A stretch of DNA of 64,000 nt from Capitella teleta (lineage: Eukaryota > Annelida > Polychaeta > Capitellidae). Positions 40,529 through 51,129 of the stretch are shown here, in pieces; positions within the stretch are counted from its first letter, which is position 1; every line of letters begins with the position of its first letter. Under the pieces are notes generated by a model. It was given only the letters and a program-made list of their open reading frames with translations, was not told the DNA's origin and made no database searches. Made by a program: the position numbers and the translations under genes. The DNA lies in assembly GCA_000328365.1 (NCBI GenBank), contig KB293301.1:306180-370179 (forward strand), given 5' to 3'.

Positions 40529-42367
40529 TTTGCTCAGAGTTCGGAGTTGTCAGCTGAACCGGCTCAGTACAGGAAATACGCGGCAGCTCTCATAACGCAC
40601 CTCCAAAGCGCGTTATGATTCCAAATCCGATCGCAGAATATACAGAGTGGCCCAAAAGAATTCTATCTATTCCAGAATATTCTCTGAGTTACTCAGTTTT
40701 GAACAAGCACAAGTCAAGCTTTATAATGGATAACGCACGCCCGAACATAGGCCTATCTAATGCTACATACAACTAATATGCAGATAAATATAAATATACA
40801 GAGTTATTCGATTTTTTTCAAACATTATTAGAAGCGTTTTCTTTTTTTCGCGACTGCAAGCTGTCCCTGCGGAGTGTTTGTTGTGTACTTAAAGCATTCG
40901 TTAATCTCGTTAAATTATCGGCCACCACTATAATTATATTAAGAATAGTCCTTCGCTCTGATCGGTGATGCGAGTTTAGCAAATGCTTTTTAATTACATG
41001 ACAAACACTCCTTGGACTCGGTTAATAATTAATATTGAATAGCCGTGCCCATGAATTAATTATCTGAAAAAATAAAAACTTTTAAAGGGATACGATTTTT
41101 TTAGAAAGTGAGTCGTGACAAAGCGGGAGAAGGCCCTTTCAACACGTAAGCCGCCTACGTCGCGTGTTGACGTGGTTGTGACACGCTGCAAGATTTGAAT
41201 TGTGAATTATTTTTTCTCCTAATTTGTTGCTTGGCATGGAGGAAAAAAAGATTAATTCCCTGGAAACGTTTTTAGTATTTTCCCCCGAATCCCTGAACAA
41301 ATCGATATTACATATATTAGTTTTAATCATGAACATGGCGCAGAAAAATTAAAATTAATATGTTTAGTGTTTACCATTCATACATTTAAGAATAAGAAAG
41401 CTCAACAGTATGTTGCGTTTGCTAACAAAAAACTCAATTATCTATTTTTAATATTCTTTAAATTTCCAGCATGTGCGTCTGAAAAATGAGTAAAATCGAC
41501 GCGTGTTGGTGGGTTTTTAAACCTCTCAATTTCGATGTATCTAGAAATTAGCCCACAGCAAGCGTATTGTCTAAAAATATGCCAGTCAAAAGGCGTATTT
41601 ATTTTACATGTATAGGATGCATCCTCAATCATTCGTTACTTGTTCAAAACAATCAGAGGTCCTCTTTAAACCCATGTTCATGAAATCACTCAGGCCGATC
41701 CTTGTAAGGATCAGCTTAACTTTGTTAATCTGAGCTAAACTACGTTCACGAAATCGGGCCTAGGTAATTAATTATTATCTACCGGGGTATTATGATTTAC
41801 ACGCCTTTGTCGTGAAGGGAAACTTGTATTGAGTTTCTCTTTATTGCTGTAACATACAATCTGATGGTTCAAGCATTTTTTTCATTGTGTAACGTGTACA
41901 TCACTCTCGTTTCCCCAGAGGAGCCTTATAATTGCCAGTCCCTATACAACGCCTTGTTATAGGGATTTATAGTTCGTACATTACATCACTTTAAATTATT
42001 ACAAAGCGGTGTGCCTTGTAATAATACAATGCTAGCACTTGTTCTAGAATTCTAGTCCTATAGGAATTCACTGTATGAATTTTCTCGGATATTGGTAGCA
42101 CATGCATGCAGGATAAAGAACCCCAGGGATCTATCGAGAAGAAATGTGGGAATTCAGTACCGACCCTGCATGGTTACCGGGCATCTCGAACCCCGAGTCC
42201 GTAATACCCAACAGGGTTGGTGGCATGGCCGCATGGGAGAAGCCTGTAAAACTTTATCATGCTCATGAATAGCAGGATTCTAGATTTCTGGTACAATGCA
42301 ATGCGTACGTACATTATGTATTTATACATGTATTTAGAGAATAGAGATTGATACAGCGTAGATAGGG

Positions 42368-42371
<4 letters not shown>

Positions 42372-42407
<36 letters not shown>
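42372..42407. repeat. Poly-A tract, 36 bases
   Basis: Uninterrupted A run preceded by GGGGTTT. It may be a retroposon tail, but no body is recognisable upstream. Confidence 0.9.
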
Positions 42408-42409
<2 letters not shown>

Positions 42410-42640
42410 GGCCAACAAATAACAATTCATACATTTCCACAAACATTAAGAAAATAGCAAAGTCGGGCGAGTACGAGGTCACTTGAGCGTGAGGTTGTAT
42501 TCCCACAAAACATGATAATCAGTTTGCATTTGACCACAAACACACACTCTGTTCTCTGTATAGGGATTTCATAAGACCAACTGTCTGCTTCAATTTTCTA
42601 CTCATGGACGCAGAGACGTAATCTAGGGAACATAATTCCT

Positions 42641-42725
42641 TTAAATTCGGATGCATCATGCAGGTAAGGATTGTCGATATACATGTAGATGCGTGGGTGC
42701 ACGGGAAGGTTCTGAAGAGAGAGCG
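42641..42725 (-). repeat. 85-bp duplicated segment, copy 1, abutting the gap
   Basis: Matches 43519-43604 with very few differences and runs into the N gap at 42726. On the minus strand both copies keep the same open frame, HPRIYMYIDNPYLHDASEFK, preceded by CAG-AACCTT that could be a splice acceptor. It may be a duplicated exon of an unidentified gene or two overlapping contig ends. Confidence 0.75.
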
Positions 42726-42775
42726 NNNNNNNNNNNNNNNNNNNNNNNNNNNNNNNNNNNNNNNNNNNNNNNNNN
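42726..42775. other. Assembly gap (50 N)
   Basis: Fifty Ns, a nominal gap length, so the true size is unknown. The left side is duplicated about 800 bp further right. Confidence 0.99.
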
Positions 42776-43518
42776 TAATAATTAGAATGCAATTATATTA
42801 TATAATTATATATAGACGGAAAACTTTAAAATAAACTTACTTCCATAATGATAATCCATGCGTGACAGGTAGACCCATTATCCAGAGGACTTGACTTGAA
42901 CAAGTGGCCAGAAAAGGGTTCCCGTGGAGGCATGCTGAACTGCATCAAGCATGGATCCTTCGATGGCAGTCTGAATCTGGTCACCGTCACCAGTGGTCAC
43001 CGCGGTTGATCGAGCTGCGAGCAGTGAACACTCTTGCATTGACAGTGTCACTGGTGAAGTCACTCACTTAATGAGTTAGTCACTACTCAGGCGAGTCAGC
43101 GAAGTTTCCGTCGCCTGTTCGAAGCAAAAACCGGCGATGCAGTGTCGTGGACTTCTCTCCCGAGTGCTTGACCGTTCATTTGAACTCATAATATTCAATC
43201 AAAGCGATTCAATCATTTAAACACAACTAAAATGTAAAATTATCGCGATCGAGCAGACAATCAAAACAGCGCTCCAAGAGCCAAGGTCAAGGTCGTCGTG
43301 ACGTCACAAATCACCTTGTCAAGCGAGAGGTGAAGCGGGATTTCGAAAATCGTTTTTTTCGCGCCCTCAATATCCCTCACTTTGCGGAGGTGTAAATAGT
43401 ATTTATAGAGGACGGATCATGGTTTTATTTATTGCAATAACAATTAAAATATTCAATTTTATTAATAAATGCATTTAATACGCAATATAAAAACACATTT
43501 TGAAGTGTCATGGACACT

Positions 43519-43604
43519 TTAAATTCGGATGCATCATGCAGGTAAGGATTGTCGATATACATGTAGATGCGTGGGTGCACGGAAAGGTTCTGATTGAGAG
43601 AGCT
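43519..43604 (-). repeat. 85-bp duplicated segment, copy 2
   Basis: Second copy of the segment at 42641-42725; the 75-bp core differs by one clear substitution (Ser/Pro in the minus frame). The flanks diverge at once beyond the core on the left side. Confidence 0.75.
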
Positions 43605-46068
43605 GAATAAAAATTTATTTGATCTATCAGACAATAGAATGGCAATCCTAAACCTTTTCTAGGCCAAAATTCACAAGCAGACTCAAGTTCTGACAAACAA
43701 CGGTATATATATATATATATATATATAATATACGTGGCGTTTCTTTGTACTAATCTTCATAAAACGCATTGAGAACATGGAGGCTAAAACTGAGACACTC
43801 AATACCCGCGTCTCATCACTGCATGGTGCCTCGAATAGGAAGAATGAAAACCAGCCCCTATATGTAACATCGTTTCAGTGAAGTCTCGAGCTTTGGAATT
43901 AGCCATCGCCCCGTGCCTCCCAGCTCCGGCTGCGCCCCATGGCCTGGGCGACAGCATTCAGGGCAGCGAGGGTAGCCGGCTCAGGGTGCATCGATCGCTC
44001 CGACCGACATCGCGTCTTGGGAAGGAAACAAAATCGATGAGCTCCGCTGCGATATTGTCTGTTGCGGCGAACGCGCACTTGCACATGCAGCCACATGCGG
44101 AGAGCACTCGGAGTAGGTGAAACAAAGAGATCTCCACACAAAAGGGCGGGGATTGGTGACAGTACAGGTGAGTGTCATAAATATGTTCTAGAATAATTAG
44201 TCATTTAAGTGCTGTTTGCTTCGATCATGTTTTGTCTGCATGTGTTACATATTCGTGCATATGCTTCCTGGGGTAGTACGATTGATTGCTTATACCTGCC
44301 GATGACTAAGCGTGTTAATTGCGCAACACCTTATAATCGCTATTGTCTAATTGTGTTTATGCCCCACCTTAGAATAACGCTGTGTTCTGTTTGATCCCCT
44401 TGAAATGGGTCTTGGAATGTAACATCGGGGCAAGCGCACTGGATGAGCGCTGAGTTAGGGCAGGCGTCGCTCTCAAGGGTTCGGATTGAGTGCTTCGATG
44501 TGACTATGTGTACTATCCTCTACTATGGCACATGTAGAACGAATGTGTACTTTAATGTAAGTTGCAGCCGTATTCAACTGAAATTAATAATCCATACGTG
44601 TACTTTACACCTTTTTACATGCGTAACAGATATCTAATTATAATTATATCCTCTGAATATCCAAGTAGAACCCGATGCATTCAGAGCCTAATGTAATTAT
44701 ATAGTATGCATAGCCATGCGCGGCGATTTAGGCTTCGCTACTAATGGGCAGAGGATTATAGGCTACTATATACGTAGGCATGTAATATGTCTTCTCATTA
44801 CCAAGAGCCTAATGATGACAATCATCTCACCTCCATGAACAAATAATGTTCGGACTGCTGAGAACTCGCTAACTACCTTCGCTATATTTTGTTGTTGTTA
44901 ATTGTCCCTATCTATAGCGTTGTATATTGAGTGTTAAATCCGCCCAATCAGTTAGCCCCGCCGACCGGTGGTTTTGCTGTCGTCTGCTCGTGAGATATCC
45001 GCCGTATCCGAGCAATAGTTGCTCGGATGCGTTCGGTCTGATTGGCTCCCTGGGCGAAACCTCAAAGTGGCCAGTGCACCGGATCTAGAAGACTAAGCGT
45101 TAGGATTCTTAATTGTTTTAGAAGGAACATTAATCAAAATTACTATAAATTTCACCTTTAACCCAGCTTTTTAAAACCTAATTAACGCGACATCTACTCT
45201 TTTATATATTTAATGACTCGTTATATTAAAAGAAAAGCTGTTTTTTTTTTTTTAGCGGTTTTTAGTTTCTCACGATTCCAATCTGCAACTTGCAGGCCCC
45301 AATGCCCTTTATTATACATGCATTTGGATGTAATGATCCGTCTGTAGTCTAGATACTAAGCACGACATAATTATATATTTGTATATACATGATTATTGCT
45401 GAACAAGTTGGGTTAGTTAAAATTTAATACGCTATTTATACATGCGCTAGTATAGGTAGTCTATATGTTACATAGTCCCTGTGCTTGCATTGGTACGGTG
45501 GGTCATGCTATCGGGTATTGCCAGCTGGTTGATAGTCGAGATGAATGCGCAGCTGTGTACAGCAATGTGTTCTCTCTCTGATTGGCTTGAGCCTTTCAGG
45601 TGAAATGGCACGATGTTCATTCCGAACGATCCATTTCCACCACCGGGAGCAGCTTTCGCCTAATGCGATTGTAGATGTGGTTGATTAGCCCTGTGCAAAC
45701 ATCCATCCGCACTCGCAAGTTCCCTCGCATTGACTTGCTTCTGAATGCCTCCGTTGTTCGCACTATTTATGAATGCTTTCAATACTAATTCCGGCCTTTC
45801 TCTCTGCATACAGGGACTCTCTTACCGGTTGCGCGTTCCACGAATGACCAATCAATTCCTGGACAACACGAATGCAGCCATGCCAAGCAGGGAATAGCAC
45901 TCTGTCTGCACCTTCTTCGCTGCATATTGGATTTCAGCGGCGCTAGAAAACTACGTCTGCCTGCAGATAGCAGGCGCAGTGTTCGGTGGATGTACGCCGA
46001 GGCAGACTGCAGGATACATGTACATGCAGAACAACGCGCAAGGTGTCTAGTATTCCCATCGCCACAAC

Positions 46069-47124
46069 ATGGATAACATCACCCTGTCATCCTCTGTCGA
46101 TCTCAATATTACTTCGACTGTTGCCAGCACTGCAGCGAGCACTGCTGTGGATCTCTTGGTGACCACAGTGCTGCCACATCTGCCTCATGGGGGCGTCTGG
46201 GTCGCCTTCCAAACGCTGCACGGGATCCTGGCCGTCTGCGTGCTCATTGCTAACTGCGCCTCTCTTGGAGTCATCTATGGAGTCGTGCCAAGACTGACTC
46301 CTCCTCTTCAGCTGCTCACCAGCGTCGCCTTCGCCGACCTCCTCGCGCCCTGGGCGGTCATGACGCAGTATTTCCCGCGCAGCACGTGTCAGGACGAAAT
46401 TCACACGGCCCTCATGTTGACGGCGCACCACGCGGGGGCCATGTCGCTGATGGCGCTGGCGTGCATTCACAGCGTCGCCACTTTCCGTCCTCTTCAATAC
46501 GAACGCGTCATCAGCCAGCGTCGCACGTGGATCATCATCAACCTGATCTGGCTGGTCGCTCTACTTACCGCCAACGTGCATTTCCTCGCCACTCTGACTC
46601 ATCACCACACGAGCAAGCCGTACTGCCTCCAGGTGCGCGACAACCTCCGATTAGCCCTCGTGTTGGCGGCATGCCTGAGTGGCGCTACGGCGCTCATCAC
46701 TGGCCTGATGTACGGCAGGATCCTCTTGCATCTGAAGCCCATTCAGTCGCTGATGACGCCAGACGACGCAACACCGCGCAAGTCGACAAAAGGAGTGGTC
46801 ACAGGCGTCATGCTTGCATCATCGTTCGTCATTGGCTGGCTCCCATTCATCATTAGTAAGTTTGCGCATATCTCTCACGCGGAAGGAGAGGCGCCGCCAA
46901 GTCTCCTGGTCGCGCTGAATACGTGCATGGTGCTAGTGTTACTCAACTGCCTGCTCGATCCTATCATCTACGGCAATCGAATGACCAACATGGAGCTGGC
47001 GTACACGCGCCTCTACCACCGAGCACGTGGCTGGGTGGCGACCACGTGGAGTCGAGTGCGACGGCGACATGATATGGACGAACTGCCGTCTACGCCGCTG
47101 AATCCGATCGAATCGATCTGCTGA
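46069..47124 (+). CDS. Rhodopsin-family (class A) orphan GPCR, single exon, 351 residues
   Basis: Seven hydrophobic segments follow an extracellular tail with N-glycosylation sites (NIT, NITS). TM1 has ANCASLGVI, TM2 FADLL (conserved Asp), and a Cys opens TM3 (STCQDE) with a partner Cys in loop 2 (KPYCLQ). TM6 has GWLPF and TM7 NCLLDPIIYG, the DPxxY form of NPxxY. The loop after TM3 reads ACIHSVATFRPLQYERVISQ: the context is right (RPLxYxxVxxxR) but the DRY triplet is IHS. TM5 lacks the usual Pro. These traits recall the MECA group (melanocortin, S1P, cannabinoid, adenosine), but I cannot name a ligand. Base composition is GC-richer than the surrounding DNA. Lack of introns fits a retroposed or lineage-expanded receptor. 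AATAAA lies at 47440. Confidence 0.88.
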   Translation: MDNITLSSSVDLNITSTVASTAASTAVDLLVTTVLPHLPHGGVWVAFQTLHGILAVCVLIANCASLGVIYGVVPRLTPPLQLLTSVAFADLLAPWAVMTQYFPRSTCQDEIHTALMLTAHHAGAMSLMALACIHSVATFRPLQYERVISQRRTWIIINLIWLVALLTANVHFLATLTHHHTSKPYCLQVRDNLRLALVLAACLSGATALITGLMYGRILLHLKPIQSLMTPDDATPRKSTKGVVTGVMLASSFVIGWLPFIISKFAHISHAEGEAPPSLLVALNTCMVLVLLNCLLDPIIYGNRMTNMELAYTRLYHRARGWVATTWSRVRRRHDMDELPSTPLNPIESIC

Positions 47125-47439
47125 AATGAATGACTCAGGGATATGACCTCGAAATTCACGAATGAATGACCTCGGATTTAAAAGGACTTCATTACTGTAA
47201 ACGTATATCGCTTTTGTATGCGTCACGCGGTATAAACTTACAACTTCATTGGCTGTTTATGAATCGCGTTCATTCCATCTGTAGGCGGACTCGAGGCAGA
47301 ATATTATCCTCAGAATCATTTAAACATTCTGCTTTGATCCCGTGCGTAAACGTATATACTAAAGACTTGGTGCAAGTGTCTGGTGTGTTATAATACATGA
47401 ATATCTCGTCATGAAATGTAATCCATGTGTACATCTATG

Positions 47440-47445
47440 AATAAA
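47440..47445 (+). terminator. Polyadenylation signal of the GPCR gene
   Basis: AATAAA about 315 bases after the GPCR stop, with GT-rich sequence before it. Confidence 0.45.
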
Positions 47446-48225
47446 GTATTCATCGTTCCTATAAGTATTATCCATCGGCGCTTGTGAATTATATACATAC
47501 ATAATGTATATACATGTACAGGGGGATTCACAATCACAATTATGTTCACAGTATAGGGAACATTTTCAAGGTCGCACAGAATGTTACAAAACTGCCCTTT
47601 TCTCTAAAACCACGCTATTACAAAACATTCATTAATTCTTAGTTGCAGTAGCCTCTCATCTTCAAGAAAAAAAAAACCTCCTTTGTGTTAATTTTCTTGA
47701 GTAATATTTTTGTGATTACGACGCAACCACGTTGCATTCTAGCGCATTTTACTTTTCACTCATACATTGATAATCCTTGTAATCACAGACATTAAACTCG
47801 CTCGACGAGCGATGTATATCATATATTGTATTCCTCTTGAATAACAAATTACATGTAACAAAATAATTCAATGGCGAAAAGGTGTTTACAAAACCCGATC
47901 GCTGAAAGCTCTTTTTGAGAGCTTGCGAAAAGCCTCTGATAATGTTTTAGCACAGTTCAATGGCGTTCAATTTAATTCAATTATTCATCAGTGTCCATCC
48001 GTACTATCAACGAACCTGGATACACTGGCTGATGATTCCCTGGTACTGTGGAGGAGAGATCGATGAATGTAATGCCAAAGATACTAATGGAGTATCTTCG
48101 GTATTACATTGTATTTGTGAATGTATGTTAGAATGGTATGTTCATAAATCACGCACTCATTGCAATCCATGCGACATACATGATGATCTGAAAATGCAAA
48201 AGTTATATCTCTTCGGTTGTTTCTG

Positions 48226-48440
48226 AAGATGTTGACAGAATATCAAAAGGTTGCCGGAGTCATCGCGTCCGGCCAACTTCTGAACCGCGACAGACTGGGA
48301 CGTCGTGATTTTTATGAAAGACTAATAACATGCAACGAGACATCAATTTTCCATTATGCCTCTGAAAGCAAGCGGAAGTCCATGGAGTGGTGGCACCGTG
48401 GATCCTCACCCCCTCAAATGGCCAAGGTATCAAGAATAAC
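48226..48440 (+). mobile_element. Mariner transposase remnant
   Basis: The frame reads LTEYQKVAGVIASGQLLNRD, then DFYERLITCNETSIFHYASE and SKRKSMEWWHRGSSPPQMAK. Mariner transposases read 'LTExQK...FLxRIVTGDETWVHHYxPESKxQSMEWRHPGSPxPKK' here, so about 70 residues around the first catalytic Asp are preserved. The Asp of GDE is Asn (CNE) and the rest of the enzyme is missing. TCCCTCGTATA at 48478-48490 could be what is left of a TACGAGGG-type mariner end. Confidence 0.8.
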
Positions 48441-50016
48441 CAAGAAGTCCCAGTTTTCTGGCTCATTACTTCTGGGCCCTCCCTCGTATACTGTGAATAG
48501 ACTTATGAATCACCCTGCATATAGTGCATAGTTCTGAATGGTCTACCAGACTACAACTCGAAATAGTTGAGTAATGTATTATACCCACTGTCTTTCGCCT
48601 ACGTGCATGCATCTCGGCACCCTCTTAATTAAAGAGTAGAGCGGTCTGATACTAAGTGTATCGTGAGTGTAATTAAGCGCGCGCTCTCACGATCAGCTTA
48701 CAAGTCGCCGAGAACGCTGAGTTGCATGATTTCGCGATATATAGGACGTACGTGAGGCTTCGAGATGAGTTGTTGCCATTGTTTTCACCATTTCATGGAA
48801 GTTCGGGGGTGGGGATGGGTCAATTACTATTAACCCAAGGATTCGGGTAATCTTTTTGGCTTTCTTGAGCTGAACCCGGCTAATATATTGGCTGAGGGAG
48901 AGGGGAAAGGGGAATTGAGGCCGGTCAGTGCCCTTTCAATTGTTACCGGGTATTTACGATGCATTATATCAAGGGATACTTACATCAAGGGATGAATAGG
49001 TGATGAAGAATGGGAACCGCTCTTTACGCCGAATGCTCACAAAACCGAATTCACAGGGGTTATGGCTATAGGCATCAAAGATGGCGCGATATCCAAGAGG
49101 CAGGAATAATTGATACGCGACGATGTCCCATCTCGGAGATTGCTTTCCTTCGAATTACATGCCATATTTGGCGCACAAGTAGTACGCGTAGAAGTCACCA
49201 CGAATACGGCGCGCATAAATCAGAGTCGCCCGGTACAGGCGGCATTTAGCCCCAATAAAATGTCGCATCGTGACAGATCAGAGCCAGCTGCTGAGGTTGA
49301 GATTCCTGCAGCAGCGGCAAAGATGGGCCGGCCGCAAAGGGTCGGCGAGGAACGAGCTTTACGTATCTTTATTAATCAACAACTTCAACCCCATCGATCA
49401 TTAATTTTACTATTATCCGAATGTTGATGCACCGAACCGCGCGTTAATCTGGAGCCTCCTCCTCGGCAATGCTCCGGGCCAGTCTCCCATCGCAATGTAG
49501 AGAGAATTGAGGGATTTTATCTCTAATAATTATACTTGTAATATATTTTTATGCAAAAGACTTGTGTACTTCATGTTCCATGCCAGGGGTGGAGACATGC
49601 AAACTTAGAAGCCATACTAAAATCAACCTTTTCATAGTTCACATTTCAAATGCGAGTACGATGTGTATAAATTACCTTTGGCCCCCATTGATCCCAGGCT
49701 AAATAAAGAGATCCAGAATGATGCACGCGAGAGAATCTGAATTGAAGCATGCAGCCATGCACTTTGATTAGAACTTTTAAATTTAGGATATAATAATAAT
49801 TATTATATAGACCATGAAAAATGGTTACCCTCATGATTACAGCTTCACCAGCAATGCATTATCATTAGAACCATCATCACCATAATCATCCTAAGGCCTA
49901 CTGCCTCGCTGGAGGCTGAAAACATAATCATAACGCACATATTTATACCGGAAGTCCTATCGCGGCTTTCCACTTTCCACATTGGTTTTGGTTTCGATTT
50001 TGCCATTGTTCGCGAT

Positions 50017-50079
50017 TAGCACAGATAAATCGGGCGAGGTCTGCGTACCCCTCGGTCTCGCTGTTGTATGTCAGCTAGA
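50017..50079 (+). mobile_element. 63-bp mini-element, copy 2, inside a 7-bp target duplication
   Basis: TAGCACAGATAAATCGGGCG...GTATGTCAGCTAGA is flanked by TCGCGAT at 50010-50016 and again at 50080-50086. It has the same 63-bp limits as the copy at 35427-35489, whose flanking repeat is TCTACAT. Sequence outside the duplications is unrelated between the two loci. Confidence 0.8.
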
Positions 50080-51129
50080 TCGCGATGATCATTGATGATT
50101 TAGATCAGTGACTCCATGAGTAACCTAGTCCCGTTCCAAGACTCTATATTGTTAATTAGACCCACATATTTATATTGTATGGCTATTAAATGCAGCTATG
50201 ATACTGCTATGACTATGAGATGAGTCATAGAGTATCATCAGTATGAGATGAGTAGCCATAATCTGTGGAATGATGGCACAGGCTAACATAGGGTCTTACC
50301 AGTGAGTCAGTTGGTCATACTCATTGAGTGGTAATTAATTAGACCCCATATGATTATCAAGTGCCTATGAGTGTGTGCAGTATCATGACTACATGAGACG
50401 AGTATAAACTGATGAGATCACATATTCACGAGGCTGGGCCTGTCCCATTCTGTGATTCTCAGACTCCTAGTCCTACTGAGTCCTAGTCCTATATTTTTTT
50501 TCCACTTGTACTCATCTAGTTATCGATGTACCCCCTCCCATATTTTGACTTGCCACATAATTTCAGAAATCAATGCAGTTACCCATCAGCCTGATTAGGC
50601 ATATGACTCACTTTGTAATTGACTCGTACATATGTATGATAGACAGCTATGGTTCTGCTAATGTTAATCAGTATTTTGCGTTATTCTCAGAAAGCTGGAT
50701 CTCCTATCAGATAATTCAATTAGATTTGAATTTTTTGTTGTAATTTGTTGAGGCTTAAATCCGAAGATTGATATCATCATCATATTGGGTGCATTAGGCT
50801 AATGTTTAGTGATAAGGTCTAAAGTCACTCTAAACTAGAATATGAAACCCTCACAGGGCAGTTGATATTAAATTGATTCCTTTTGGCATGGTATTTATAT
50901 TCCTTTATTTCATCACATTTATTTCATCTGGCCTTGTTTGAACTCTTAGAGGAAATAATCAGAATCACATTAGTAAATATCAGTGAACTGAGGTCTTATG
51001 CTGTACTATTCTAGCTGTTTCTTGGGTCAATCACCTATTACAAGGCGTTCAACTGTGGCGCAAAGTCATTTTAGCGGTTGACTATAACGATGTATTGTTT
51101 ATACTTCAAACAGAAACCCATGTTTGCAG

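Larger units (their letters stand above)
40529..46068. other. Long gene-poor spacer with one assembly gap
   Basis: No supported gene. At 40638-40680 ATACAGAGTGGCCCAAAAGA resembles one end of the MITE at 54995-55351. At 41672-41762 short direct repeats (TTCATGAAATC / TTCACGAAATC) flank a GATCCTTGTAAGGATC hairpin. A 50-N gap lies at 42726-42775, with an 85-bp duplication on either side. A TA microsatellite is at about 43703-43729. A GC-richer stretch at 43880-44170 ends in ACAG followed by GTGAGTG, perhaps an untranslated exon of a downstream gene. Inverted CCAAT words occur at about 44943-45042. Confidence 0.5.
47446..51129. other. Spacer between GPCR and SETD4
   Basis: No intact gene. Contents: a mariner transposase remnant at 48226-48440 and the second 63-bp mini-element at 50017-50079. 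Open frames at 49010-49249 and 49110-49427 overlap in different frames and have no recognisable motif. The rest is AT-rich and featureless. Confidence 0.55.

Noticed and set aside
46386-46856. A 156-codon plus frame inside the GPCR gene
   Set aside because: It lies in another frame of a continuous seven-helix protein and has low-complexity composition with no domain.
49010-49427. Two overlapping plus-strand frames (79 and 105 codons)
   Set aside because: Different frames over the same DNA, basic low-information sequence, no motif and no convincing splice sites.
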